A stretch of DNA of 64,000 nucleotides from Paenibacillus_AQ nitricinens (GCF_052056485.1 NZ_CP183948.1:4774001-4838000); one strand, 5' to 3'; positions 1 through 8,188 are shown, counted from the first letter of the stretch. Notes: generated from the letters alone by a model not told the origin. Translations and numbers: made by a program.

Positions 1-74
1 TATGTACGAGCAAGTATAAAACCCTCAGGACAATCACGAAGATCATCTACATACAGGTTAATTTGCTGTGGCAT
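1..74 (-). CDS. Partial CDS, possible cyclic-phosphate-processing receiver domain protein
   Basis: The first 24 codons of a minus-strand gene that runs off the left edge. The ATG at 74 is preceded by a clear GGAGGAG ribosome-binding site about 8 nt upstream. The N-terminus (MPQQINLYVDDLRDCPEGF, then ILART) resembles the start of the small receiver-like proteins annotated as cyclic-phosphate processing receiver domain, in which a hydrophobic beta strand leads into a DDLR motif. Only this motif supports the name; the catalytic part lies outside the window. Confidence 0.45.
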   Translation of the reverse strand, partial: MPQQINLYVDDLRDCPEGFILART

Positions 75-121
75 GTACTCACTCCTCCAGTAAAACTTGC
101 ATTTCATTAAATTGCTTTCCC

Positions 122-319
122 CTAATAGGAGAAATATTTATCATCCCACCAGCCAACAAAACCATTGCCATAGTCTAGCTTCCACTTGCCTTGACCCTTA
201 TCGGCCTTTTGATCCCACCAGCCATGACATGTGTCTCCAATAGATAAAAATACTCCTCCGACCAATTCCTTTGGTGGATTCTCAATAACTCTTAGTGTTT
301 TACTTGTTCCGTGTATCAT
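122..319 (-). CDS. Small hypothetical protein with GWWD repeats
   Basis: A 65-aa protein of unknown function. The ATG at 319 follows AAGGAG with about 11 nt spacing. The C-terminal half carries the tetrapeptide GWWD twice (in CHGWWDQK and FVGWWDDK), separated by a charged Gly/Lys stretch, which suggests a tiny repeated beta-rich unit. No signal peptide or membrane segment is visible. It lies upstream of, and in the same orientation as, the receiver-like gene at the left edge, so the two may be co-transcribed. I do not recognise the family. Confidence 0.5.
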   Translation of the reverse strand: MIHGTSKTLRVIENPPKELVGGVFLSIGDTCHGWWDQKADKGQGKWKLDYGNGFVGWWDDKYFSY

Positions 320-409
320 CTCATACTCCTTTTCATAATAAACTTTAAATAAAACATGCCTTTTCTACGCTTCATCTTCGTACTGTGCAATACCTCAACC
401 GAATGATAA

Positions 410-640
410 AATGATTTAATCTTTATTAGAATTGAGGTTAGTATAACTAAATCAAGTAACACAAGTAGTTTTTCATTTGACAATAATTTTATAGCATTAC
501 TTAATGCATGGTCATTTGTAACCAAGAAAGACAAGTCCTCCTTGTTGCAAGAAGCATTTGCCGAATATATTAAGATGGAACAGCATGCAGAAGTCTCTAA
601 AAAGGTCAGCGCGATCAGCGATATCTTAAAGGGTAATTAA
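410..640 (+). pseudogene. Plus-strand open frame without a start codon, probable gene remnant
   Basis: Between the minus-strand genes ending at 122 and 664 there is an open plus-strand frame that stops at 638-640. Its last 40 codons look protein-like: amphipathic and charged, containing KKDKSSLLQEAFAEYIK and ending SDILKGN. The frame opens after a TAA at 407-409 and has no ATG until codon 56. There is no credible ribosome-binding site. This fits the 3' end of a decayed gene, perhaps a small phage or antitoxin-like protein, but the identity is unknown. The overlapping minus-strand frame 316-534 looks less protein-like. Confidence 0.3.
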
Positions 641-663
641 TTCTTTTAGTGCCCTATATGCGT

Positions 664-1011
664 CTAGTATGAATGTAAGCCGTATTTCTTGTGGTAAGCC
701 TCACCATTTTCACGATACCATTCTATAAATTTATAAATGATTTCTTTATCTGTTCTAGCGCCCATTCCATTGATTTTGTTTTTGTTGTCCACCAATACAT
801 TGACACGATTCCCGAAAATGTTGCTATACGAAAGGTAATACAAACCATCTTTATACCTAAAAACATGAATTGTTAATATATCATTGTCATACGATTCTTC
901 TTCAGTAATAAACTTGTGTTCATACGGACACCAACAAACCAAGTCAGTCATTAAGTAACTCTCGAGGTCAACCACATGTTTGCGTAGATAATACAATCCA
1001 GTCTTCGGCAT
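664..1011 (-). CDS. Hypothetical protein, 115 aa
   Basis: Unrecognised soluble protein rich in Tyr (many YY and LYYL pairs) with alternating hydrophobic strands in the middle (ILTIHVFRYKDGLYYLSY) and a charged helical C-terminus ending in YHKKYGLHSY. The ATG at 1011 lies 8 nt after AAGGTG-TTAAA; a GTG at 1014 immediately before it is an alternative start. It reads in the same direction as its neighbours but has about 60 bp of non-coding DNA on its upstream side, so it may be transcribed alone. No function is inferred. Confidence 0.5.
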   Translation of the reverse strand: MPKTGLYYLRKHVVDLESYLMTDLVCWCPYEHKFITEEESYDNDILTIHVFRYKDGLYYLSYSNIFGNRVNVLVDNKNKINGMGARTDKEIIYKFIEWYRENGEAYHKKYGLHSY

Positions 1012-1073
1012 CACTTTAACACCTTTCTATTGCGCACTATGCGTCTACTGCATATTAAGTTAAAATAGCCATT

Positions 1074-1814
1074 TTATTGGACTTCATAATATCCAATGGC
1101 TAATTCTTTTTGCATATGTTCTTTTAGTTCTATCATTTCTTCACTAACTCTATCCAGTTTGGCATTTAATTCTCTTCTTACATCGACTTTATCTCTATTT
1201 GGGATTTCATCATTAAATATCTCTTCGAGATCATTACAAATCTGTCTTAAACCAGTAGATAGTCTTCCACAAATATCAGATACTGTATCAGAAAGATACA
1301 GTCGAGAGTATAAATGTTCATTATGAGTTTTGATTACTTCTTTTCTGGCTTTCATTATTTCTATGTTATTATAGAGCTTTTGTATCTCTTTAGCCGTTTC
1401 CCTTCTTTCTGAAAATTCCCAGTTATTCAAAAAATAAATCATTTTTTCTTCAATAACGTCGTTTTCTAAAAGATATTTTTTTAATTCTTCTGCATTGAAT
1501 TTTGCAAAGTCTGGGATCTGCCTATAGCCCCACATGCTTGCGACACTGCCTTGCGCAGTCATAAATAAACTGTAAAGTTTAGTATAAATCTCATGTCGTT
1601 TGGTAGTATACAAACTAAAATCATGCATCTTCCGTTGAATATCAAACTTATTCTGTTCAATTATGAGTTGCAAATCGTGTTTATGCTGTTCTAATTTTTT
1701 TGCGAATTGTTGATCAACTGATTTTTTCGCATAATATCTTATTCCAGCCCAAATAACTACTAATAACATAGGAATAGATATAAAATAACTTCCCCAAATA
1801 ATAGGTATGTTCAT
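1074..1814 (-). CDS. Membrane-anchored coiled-coil protein of unknown function
   Basis: A 246-aa protein. Residues 5-27 form one hydrophobic membrane helix (YFISIPMLLVVIWAGI). Residues about 30-75 are a charged, heptad-like helix rich in K, Q, E and H, followed by a conserved-looking KRHEIYTKLYSLFMTAQGSV segment; the rest is helical. The likely topology is a short outside end with a large cytoplasmic helical body. The ATG at 1814 follows GGGGTGG. Proteins with this plan turn up in mobile or accessory regions, but I cannot name a domain. It sits in the accessory patch bounded by the broken recombinase. Confidence 0.6.
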   Translation of the reverse strand: MNIPIIWGSYFISIPMLLVVIWAGIRYYAKKSVDQQFAKKLEQHKHDLQLIIEQNKFDIQRKMHDFSLYTTKRHEIYTKLYSLFMTAQGSVASMWGYRQIPDFAKFNAEELKKYLLENDVIEEKMIYFLNNWEFSERRETAKEIQKLYNNIEIMKARKEVIKTHNEHLYSRLYLSDTVSDICGRLSTGLRQICNDLEEIFNDEIPNRDKVDVRRELNAKLDRVSEEMIELKEHMQKELAIGYYEVQ

Positions 1815-1855
1815 AATTCCACCCCGTCCATATTGATTCTTATAAAACAGTCATT

Positions 1856-2011
1856 TCATTTAAAGTTTTCAATTGTTCCGTTATTAATTCTTTTCAGCAG
1901 GACATGAAATGCCTTATTGTCTTCACTCATAATTTCACTTAACTCTCTATTCGACATTTGTTCATATTCTTTAATTTCCTCATCGTTAAAATCAATCACT
2001 GTTGTCTTCAT
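1856..2011 (-). CDS. Small acidic protein, 51 aa
   Basis: A short gene of 51 codons plus stop. The ATG at 2011 is preceded by AAGAGGAGAG with ideal spacing and the stop is TGA at 1856. The peptide starts MKTTVIDFNDEEIKEYEQMS and continues with acidic and then basic helices (AFHVLLKRINNG), a composition typical of small phage or regulator proteins. It lies about 40 bp upstream of the membrane coiled-coil gene in the same orientation, so the two probably form an operon. No function can be assigned. Confidence 0.5.
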   Translation of the reverse strand: MKTTVIDFNDEEIKEYEQMSNRELSEIMSEDNKAFHVLLKRINNGTIENFK

Positions 2012-2368
2012 TGAAATCTCTCCTCTTGTATATCAGATGAAATAGTTATTTGATCAACTATCGCGTAAGTTCGTAAAAATTACATTCGTTTTAAACTTGT
2101 AAGTGCTAAAGACATTATTAAAATGATCTTTATGAAAATACTCACTCTTTAAATTAAATAGCCTTGAAATATTCATTATTGAAAGGAATCATAATTTTCA
2201 TCAGAGCTCAAAAATTACTACATCATATTATTCGGGAAATCTACTCTTATAAAGATAAAGATACTTTAGGATTATTTTACCATATGAAATAATACATGAG
2301 TATCAATAATTTGGTTCGATAAGAACAAAAAAGGACTAAGCATGAGCTGCTTAATCCTATATTTAGAC
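2012..2368. other. Gene-free AT-rich stretch
   Basis: About 350 bp with stops in all frames and no recognisable RNA. It holds the promoter side of the 51-aa gene and, at its right end, the terminator of the 233-aa gene. Confidence 0.5.
2327..2358 (-). terminator. Rho-independent terminator
   Basis: On the minus strand GGATTAAGCA pairs with TGCTTAGTCC across a short GCTCA loop region and is followed by TTTTTTG. It lies 11 bp beyond the stop of the 233-aa gene and terminates it. Confidence 0.75.
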
Positions 2369-3070
2369 TTACATTTCCGAATGTTCTTTATCAAAGTGTT
2401 TATTAAATACTTCTTCTACTCGTTTTCTCAACTTATCGAAAAGCGCTTGTTTTGTATCATCTGTAGGCAGCCATAACTCCCCATATTGCTCACAAAAAGC
2501 ACTATATAGCTTTTTCTCATCTTCCGTGACTTCAATTTCTAGGATTTCAGACATTAGTTTTTTGCTACGTATTACTTTCATTAAATCAATATACATCTTT
2601 GAAAGTCTCTCGCTTGCAAAATCGGAAACAATATCTTGAGTAAATGATAAACTAGGTACTACACTTTTCATCTTTAGTGGTTTGTTTGTTTTTCTTTTTT
2701 CAGTAAGGATATTCTTTTGTTCCTTTAGAGATAACTGAATTTTAATAATGTCGTTAAATTCTAATTTCTCGCCTTGAATAGTAGAACTGATTATTTTAAG
2801 TCCATTATTACAAAGTAACTCATCAATTTTCCCCAACTGAAATCCAAGTAATTGATAAATCTTATCTTTCCTAGTTTCACTTGTCTCCCATTTTTTTAAA
2901 GGAACATCTACATGATCCATACGAGAATCATTTAGCAAATCAACATGAAAGCTAATTGTTAATGCATAATTATCTTCGCGTTTTAATTCTGTTATTATTG
3001 GTAACATAGCAAGATGTATCTGATCAGCAAGTTCAAGATTAAAAAGATCTGCTTTAAAGATGTATTCCAT
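2369..3070 (-). CDS. Hypothetical protein downstream of the recombinase
   Basis: An unrecognised protein of 233 aa from the ATG at 3070, which has GAGGAG 8 nt upstream; a GTG at 3079 would add three residues but sits inside the ribosome-binding site. The N-terminal half looks like a small alpha/beta domain (LTISFHVDLLND). The C-terminal half is strongly charged and helical, ending in KLRKRVEEVFNKHFDKE. It starts 22 bp after the recombinase stop in the same orientation, so it is probably transcribed with it. That context hints at an element-encoded accessory protein, but no function is shown. Confidence 0.55.
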   Translation of the reverse strand: MEYIFKADLFNLELADQIHLAMLPIITELKREDNYALTISFHVDLLNDSRMDHVDVPLKKWETSETRKDKIYQLLGFQLGKIDELLCNNGLKIISSTIQGEKLEFNDIIKIQLSLKEQKNILTEKRKTNKPLKMKSVVPSLSFTQDIVSDFASERLSKMYIDLMKVIRSKKLMSEILEIEVTEDEKKLYSAFCEQYGELWLPTDDTKQALFDKLRKRVEEVFNKHFDKEHSEM

Positions 3071-3092
3071 AATCCTCACTCCTCATAGTATA

Positions 3093-3973
3093 TTAATTTT
3101 GCATTTTCCACTTGCTAAGTGGTGAATGATTTTGATACTTCCTCGCTATTTCTTCACGGGTTAAATCCATATAAGCTTGCTCTGTAACCGTGACTGAGCT
3201 GTGACCAAGAATACGAGATAACGTATAAAAATCTCCTCCGTTTAACAAATAATACCTTGCAAAATTATTCCGAATCATGTGAGGGTGAACATCTATCCCA
3301 GCCATCTTGCTAACATCTTTTAATTGCTTCTCGAATGATTGAATACTTAGAGGAGTTCCTTTTGTCGTTGGAAATAGTAGTTCCGATTCTGTGTATCGGT
3401 CTTTAAATTTTAGATATTGCTTTAATTCTCTTTGCATCATATTGGAAAAATAAACATACCGTTCTATTCTACCTTTAGTTTTAGTCAATAGAATCATTTT
3501 ACTCTTAAAGTCGATTGCGTCTAATGTTACTTCTAAGCATTCACCAATTCTCATGCCAGTATCTTGCAACAATAACACGATGATTTTATTTCGATATCCA
3601 TGAAATTTGGTATAATCAAACTTTTCAATCAATCCATTAAACTCTTCTTGGCTTATTCCCTTTTTCTGTCTTCTTACAGTTTTTATTTGTGAGATATTCT
3701 CAACAGGATTTTTAAGTAACTCTCCTTCTTGTTTCAACCAATTAAAGAAAACCTTTATGTTTCGAATGTAGTTATTAATTGTGATTGATGAAACCTCTTT
3801 TTATGTCCAACACGTACTTCTTTCACCTTATCCACATCATGCTGATTCTTTAAATAAACAACAAATAACTTCACAGATTGTTCATAAGAGTTAATGGTCT
3901 TACGTGATAAATTCTTGTTTTGACAATATGCTAAAAAGTCTTCTAAGAAAAACTCCAAATCCGATAACTTCAT
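3093..3973 (-). pseudogene. Tyrosine recombinase/integrase (XerD-like), frameshifted
   Basis: Two adjoining frames together make one phage-integrase family protein. The N-terminal SAM-like core-binding domain starts at the ATG at 3973 (MKLSDLEFFLEDFLAYCQNK) and goes out of frame near 3803, in a run of five A/T. Read in the shifted frame, the sequence continues without a stop (ITINNYIRNIKVFFNWLKQE) into the catalytic domain. That domain has the full active-site set: Arg in TGMRIGECLEV, Lys in LTKTKGRIERY, HxxR in HPHMIRNNF, His in LGHSS and nucleophilic Tyr in TEQAYMDL. One added or lost base explains the break. It may be a real inactivation, a sequencing error in a homopolymer, or less likely programmed slippage. 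Confidence 0.85.
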
Positions 3974-4007
3974 ACAAATCCTCCGTCTCTTTACCTACAA
4001 AAACAAA

Positions 4008-4036
4008 ACCCAATAAACCAAAAAGGTTTATCGGGT
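4008..4036 (-). terminator. Probable spo0A terminator (or recombinase core site)
   Basis: On the minus strand ACCCGATAAACC and GGTTTATTGGGT form arms of 12 bases with one mismatch around a five-T loop, followed by TTTGTTTTTG. The site is about 110 bp beyond the spo0A stop and has the form of an intrinsic terminator. The same inverted repeat also has the arm and spacer size of a tyrosine-recombinase core site, and it lies just upstream of the recombinase gene. Confidence 0.55.
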
Positions 4037-4080
4037 GAGATGGAAAAAGTTTATCGGTTTCAAAACAAGTTTATCGGTTT
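4025..4080. repeat. Three direct copies of a GTTTATCGG motif
   Basis: The plus strand carries GGTTTATCGGG (4025-4035), AGTTTATCGGTTT (4048-4060) and AGTTTATCGGTTT (4068-4080): three same-orientation copies at 20-24 bp spacing. A fourth, inverted copy (4008-4019) completes the hairpin. Spacing near two helical turns would fit cooperative protein binding, for example recombinase arm sites. Confidence 0.6.
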
Positions 4081-4146
4081 TTATATACTGACTGTAAACA
4101 CCTACCAGTACCTACAATCCCTTACCACGCACTGCCCCTAACCCTT

Positions 4147-4962
4147 TCAACTAACCTTATGCTCAATCCGCAGCTTGTCAGCTACCATGGCAATAAATTC
4201 CGAGTTAGTAGGCTTAGATTTGGAGATATTAATGGTGTAGCCGAATAAATGGCTGATGGAGTCGATGTTGCCACGGGTCCAAGCCACTTCAATTGCATGG
4301 CGAATCGCGCGTTCTACACGTGAAGGCGTGGTCTTGAATTTCTCTGCTATGGCTGGATAGAGTGTTTTTGTAATCGCACCAAGGATCTCGATATTGTTAT
4401 ATACCATAGTGATCGCTTCGCGCAGGTACTGATAACCCTTGATATGTGCTGGAACACCGATTTCATGAATGATCGAAGTAATGTTAGCATCAAGATTCTT
4501 GCCCTTTGTAAGCGGCACTACATTCGATCTGGACGTCGACGAATAGTTGTACATGTTAGAGGATGAGCTCATGCTGCCTTGGACCCCTACAAGCTGACGT
4601 ACACGATTTGCCAGGACCTCCATATCGAACGGTTTCAAAATATAATAGGATGCACCAAGCTGTACAGCTCTTTGAGTGATGTTCTCCTGACCAAAAGCGG
4701 TCAGCATGATGATCTTCGGTTGAGGATTCAGATCCATATCACGCAGACGTTCCAAGACACCCAGACCGTCTAAATGTGGCATGATGATATCAAGAATAAG
4801 GACATCGGGAACTTTGCGTGCTTCGCTTAGCATTTGAAGCACTTCTTCACCATTGTAGGCGATACCCGTTACCGTCATATCTTCTTGTTCAGAAATGTAT
4901 TCGGAAAGCAAATTCGTAAACTCCCTGTTATCATCGGCCAACAACACTTCAATATTCTGCAC
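4147..4962 (-). CDS. spo0A: Spo0A, master regulator of sporulation
   Basis: A response regulator of 271 aa that, once phosphorylated by the phosphorelay, commits the cell to sporulation. The receiver domain occupies residues 1-120 with acidic pocket D10/D11, phospho-acceptor D58 (in VLILDIIMP), T88 and K110. A Ser/Asn-rich linker follows, then the Spo0A-type DNA-binding domain (about 150-271) with the recognition helix region TTPSRVERAIRHAIEVAW. The start is GTG at 4962, after AAGGAGG. Length matches the family (267 aa in B. subtilis). Three TGTCGAA boxes upstream suggest autoregulation. spoIVB lies just upstream, as in other spore formers. Confidence 0.98.
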   Translation of the reverse strand: MQNIEVLLADDNREFTNLLSEYISEQEDMTVTGIAYNGEEVLQMLSEARKVPDVLILDIIMPHLDGLGVLERLRDMDLNPQPKIIMLTAFGQENITQRAVQLGASYYILKPFDMEVLANRVRQLVGVQGSMSSSSNMYNYSSTSRSNVVPLTKGKNLDANITSIIHEIGVPAHIKGYQYLREAITMVYNNIEILGAITKTLYPAIAEKFKTTPSRVERAIRHAIEVAWTRGNIDSISHLFGYTINISKSKPTNSEFIAMVADKLRIEHKVS

Positions 4963-5028
4963 TGGCTGCTTCCTCCTTAATTATATCTGCTATTCGAAAA
5001 TAACATTTTTTTCTTGTCTCTTAACATT

Positions 5029-5061
5029 TTCGACATGGAGATTGAATTCCCTTCTGTCGAA
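5029..5061. promoter_or_regulatory. Two 0A boxes upstream of spo0A
   Basis: TGTCGAA, the core of the Spo0A binding site, occurs on the minus strand at 5029-5035 and on the plus strand at 5055-5061, 67-99 bp upstream of the spo0A start. The pair is divergent and 26 bp apart. It fits feedback control of spo0A by Spo0A~P, as known in B. subtilis. Confidence 0.65.
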
Positions 5062-5140
5062 AATTATTTTTCTTTATTTTTTTTCTGGCATGGATTATAA
5101 TTAAATATTTTATTTCAAAGTTCGATGATCTTCGTAATCC

Positions 5141-5180
5141 TTCGACAAAAAAATCTTAAGGCTAAACCGCCTTAAGATTT
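5141..5180 (-). terminator. spoIVB terminator, overlapping a third 0A box
   Basis: On the minus strand AAATCTTAAGGC pairs with GCCTTAAGATTT around a 6-nt loop and runs into seven T. The spoIVB stop codon lies inside the loop. A third TGTCGAA (minus strand, 5141-5147) directly follows the T-tract. Confidence 0.8.
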
Positions 5181-6298
5181 AATGGATACCTATTCTCCTG
5201 TAGGGTTACACCAGAATCCTTGAGCATCCATTCGATGAAGCAACCGTAGCCGGACTTAGGATCATTTACAAACACATGAGTTACAGCGCCGATGAGCCGT
5301 CCATTTTGAACGATTGGACTTCCGCTCATCCCTTGAACGATACCACCTGTCTTATCGATCAGTCGCGGATCTGTGATACGAATGACCATACCCTTTGTCG
5401 CGGGCGTCTGCTGATGTGCCACATGAATGATCTCAACCTTAAATCGTTCTACCTGCTGCCCATCTACAACGGTAAGAATTTCAGCTGGACCTTCCTTGAC
5501 TTGATTGCTCATTGCCACAGGAATAGGTTCTTTATAAAGACTATGCTCGGGATTACGACTCATTTTACCGAAGATGCCAAAATCTGTGTTACTCTCCACA
5601 TTACCAAGCACTTGGCTTTCTTTTAAGAAATGGGCTCGTTTCTCACCCGGATCGCCATCCTGGCTTTTAGAAATCGAAGTTACACTGGACTGAACAATAT
5701 GACCGCTGCCAACAACAATTGGTGTTCCGGTATTCATGTCCGTAATCACATGTCCTAAAGCTCCATAAACCCCCTGTTTCGGGGCATAAAAAGTTAACGT
5801 GCCGACACCCGCTGCAGAATCTCGAATGTACAGGCCTAACCTCCAGACTTTGTCATTAATATCATACGCAGGTTTGAGCTTGGCTGTATGCTCTTTCCCA
5901 GCGCGTTTAAAGACAATCGTCAGAGAATTATTCGCTTTTCCAGCACGATCCACAAGCTTGGCCACCTTAGATAACTCGTCCAGCTTCTCTCCATCAATGG
6001 AGATCATCAAATCACCTGGCACCAAACCGCTGATCTCACCTGGGGAAAGCTTGGATTTCTCGGATACTTCAATCAGATGATGTCCAACAACCAGAACACC
6101 TGCTGATTTCACCTTTACTCCGATCGTTTGACCTCCCGGGATCACCTTTAGTTCCGGTTTGATTGCATGCGCACTCACCTTGGCAGGTTCACTGTTCAGT
6201 GGTGCGGCAAAACTTTGGTGGGTTCCCGTTATGCCCGATAAACTAAGAAAGAAGGCAAATAAAAGGCCTGGCATTAACTTCCTGAGGTTAGGCTTCAA
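5162..6298 (-). CDS. spoIVB: SpoIVB serine peptidase (sigma-K checkpoint)
   Basis: S55-family peptidase secreted from the forespore that cleaves SpoIVFA, so that pro-sigma-K is processed. An N-terminal hydrophobic segment (residues about 8-30) serves as signal or anchor. A PDZ domain (about 60-150) includes LSPGEISGLVPGDLMISIDG. The S55 domain has the catalytic His183 (GALGHVITD) and Ser325 (GMSGSPI), and ends with the family-typical GYGCFIEWML. It is 378 aa, shorter than the 426 aa of B. subtilis, mainly at the N-terminus. The start is TTG at 6298 with GGGAG 11 nt upstream. It lies between recN and spo0A, the standard order. Confidence 0.96.
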   Translation of the reverse strand: MKPNLRKLMPGLLFAFFLSLSGITGTHQSFAAPLNSEPAKVSAHAIKPELKVIPGGQTIGVKVKSAGVLVVGHHLIEVSEKSKLSPGEISGLVPGDLMISIDGEKLDELSKVAKLVDRAGKANNSLTIVFKRAGKEHTAKLKPAYDINDKVWRLGLYIRDSAAGVGTLTFYAPKQGVYGALGHVITDMNTGTPIVVGSGHIVQSSVTSISKSQDGDPGEKRAHFLKESQVLGNVESNTDFGIFGKMSRNPEHSLYKEPIPVAMSNQVKEGPAEILTVVDGQQVERFKVEIIHVAHQQTPATKGMVIRITDPRLIDKTGGIVQGMSGSPIVQNGRLIGAVTHVFVNDPKSGYGCFIEWMLKDSGVTLQENRYPLNLKAV

Positions 6299-6412
6299 TG
6301 GCTGTCACGCTCCCTTTTGCTTCTTTCGCTTGACGAAAAAGGTGGTCGCCAATTGCGTACCTATAAGATAACCTTGCCCCCAGGCTTTTATTACTGTCAA
6401 TCATTGTTCCGC

Positions 6413-8140
6413 TTAGCTTGTTGCAGCCTTACTTGCCTCGGCCAAATTAAGCATTTCCTGCGAGTGGTGCAATGTTTTTTCGGTAATTTCCACTCCACCC
6501 AGCATTCGGGCCAGCTCCATTACACGTCCATCATTCGTGAGTGATTCCACTTCTGTCATGGTTCTTCCGTCCTCAACCTTTTTGCGGATTAAATACTGAT
6601 GATCAGCCATACAAGCCACCTGAGGTAAGTGCGTAATGGAGAACACCTGACATGTGGAGCTCAGCTTATACAGTTTATCTGCAATGGATTGAGCAGCCCG
6701 ACCACTCACACCGGTATCCACCTCATCAAAAATTAGAACTGGAATCGCATCATGACGCGCAAAAATACTCTTCATTGCCAGCATAATACGCGACAACTCA
6801 CCACCTGAGGCAATTTTGCCAAGGGGTCTTAACGGCTCGCCAGGGTTAGGGGAAATCATAAATTCCGCACTGTCGATCCCTTGTCTTGTAAGACGAATAC
6901 GCCGACCCTTATACTCAACTCCACGCGGGTCCTCCAGCGTGTCTAATTTAACCTGTAGCGAGGTTCTTTCCATCTGAAGATCTTTAAGCTCACTCTCCAC
7001 TTGCGTGGCTAAATCAGACGCACACAGCTTCCGTGCTTCACTTAATTCAGTAGCTGCTTCCATTAATACAGAAAGCAATGCATCGCGTTTGGTCGTCAGT
7101 TTCTCCAGGTATTCATCTTTATTCTCAAGCAGATCGGTTTCCCGATGGATTTGTTCATAATAAGCCAAAATCTGTTCTACACTATCTCCGTATTTACGGC
7201 GGAGTCCGGTAATTAAATCGAGACGATTCTCGATTTCTTCGAGCCGCTGTGGATTGAATTCGATCTCTTCTCGATAATCACGAAGCTGAAATGCAGCATC
7301 CTCCAGCTGATAATAAGAGGACTGCAACTGCTCGAGCACGGATTTAAGTCCCTTTTCATCATAACGAACCGCGTCCTCGAGTCTGGAAATGACATTACCG
7401 ATGGATTCTAAGCCTTGTCTATCGTAGAGAAGCTCATATGCACCGGATACGGAATCCATCATTTTCTCACTGTGGGATAGTTTGACCCGTTCTTCGGCAA
7501 GTAATTCATCTTCTCCCGGTTTTAATGCTGCAGATGAAATTTCTTCTAACTGAAAACGGTACAAATCAAGCATTTGATAAGCCTTTTGGCTGGATTCCTG
7601 CAGCTCTCGGAGCTCTTTCTCCACTTTCGCAAAGGCGGAATACTTTTCCTGATATACCGCTTTTAGCGGCCCGATAATGGGTTCTCCGTATGTATCTAAC
7701 AGTCCCAAATGTCGTTCTGCCTTCAATAAGTTTTGGTGTTCATGCTGTCCATGAATATTAACCAGCTGCTCGCCAATTTCACGTAGCATAGTAAGATTGA
7801 CCATCTGTCCGTTTACACGTGATGTACTTTTACCCTGAGAGGTGAGCTCACGGCGTATTATAAGATGCTCCTCACGCTGAGCCTCAATGCCAAGACGCTC
7901 TAAAGTATCCCAGACGGGATGACCGCTTGGGAGGCTGAAGAGCGCTTCCATCTCTGCTTTTTCACAACCGTAACGAATAGAATCCGCGGAGCCGCGCCCT
8001 CCGGCAATCAGTCCAAGCGCATCAATAATAATGGATTTACCTGCCCCAGTCTCCCCTGTGAGCACATGGAAGCCAGGATAAAAATGCACATCTACCGCCT
8101 CAACGACGGCTAGATTGCGGATAGACAAGGTTTCTAACAC
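6413..8140 (-). CDS. recN: DNA repair protein RecN
   Basis: SMC-like ATPase of 575 aa that gathers at double-strand breaks and holds ends or sister strands during recombinational repair. The Walker A motif is at residues 28-36 (TGETGAGKS). A long coiled coil follows (about 150-390). The C-terminal ATPase lobe has the signature LGKIASGGELSRIMLAMK and Walker B VLIFDEVDTGVSG. The start is GTG at 8140 after GGAGGTG. It follows argR in the same direction with 48 bp between, so co-transcription is likely, as in Bacillus. Confidence 0.97.
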   Translation of the reverse strand: MLETLSIRNLAVVEAVDVHFYPGFHVLTGETGAGKSIIIDALGLIAGGRGSADSIRYGCEKAEMEALFSLPSGHPVWDTLERLGIEAQREEHLIIRRELTSQGKSTSRVNGQMVNLTMLREIGEQLVNIHGQHEHQNLLKAERHLGLLDTYGEPIIGPLKAVYQEKYSAFAKVEKELRELQESSQKAYQMLDLYRFQLEEISSAALKPGEDELLAEERVKLSHSEKMMDSVSGAYELLYDRQGLESIGNVISRLEDAVRYDEKGLKSVLEQLQSSYYQLEDAAFQLRDYREEIEFNPQRLEEIENRLDLITGLRRKYGDSVEQILAYYEQIHRETDLLENKDEYLEKLTTKRDALLSVLMEAATELSEARKLCASDLATQVESELKDLQMERTSLQVKLDTLEDPRGVEYKGRRIRLTRQGIDSAEFMISPNPGEPLRPLGKIASGGELSRIMLAMKSIFARHDAIPVLIFDEVDTGVSGRAAQSIADKLYKLSSTCQVFSITHLPQVACMADHQYLIRKKVEDGRTMTEVESLTNDGRVMELARMLGGVEITEKTLHHSQEMLNLAEASKAATS

Positions 8141-8188
8141 TAATAGAGCACCTCCGAGAAGATGATAAGAATTTGATAGAATAAAAAA

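Noticed and set aside
316..534. Minus-strand frame of 72 codons
   Set aside because: Overlaps the start of the 65-aa gene and lies opposite a more protein-like plus-strand frame; no ribosome-binding site.
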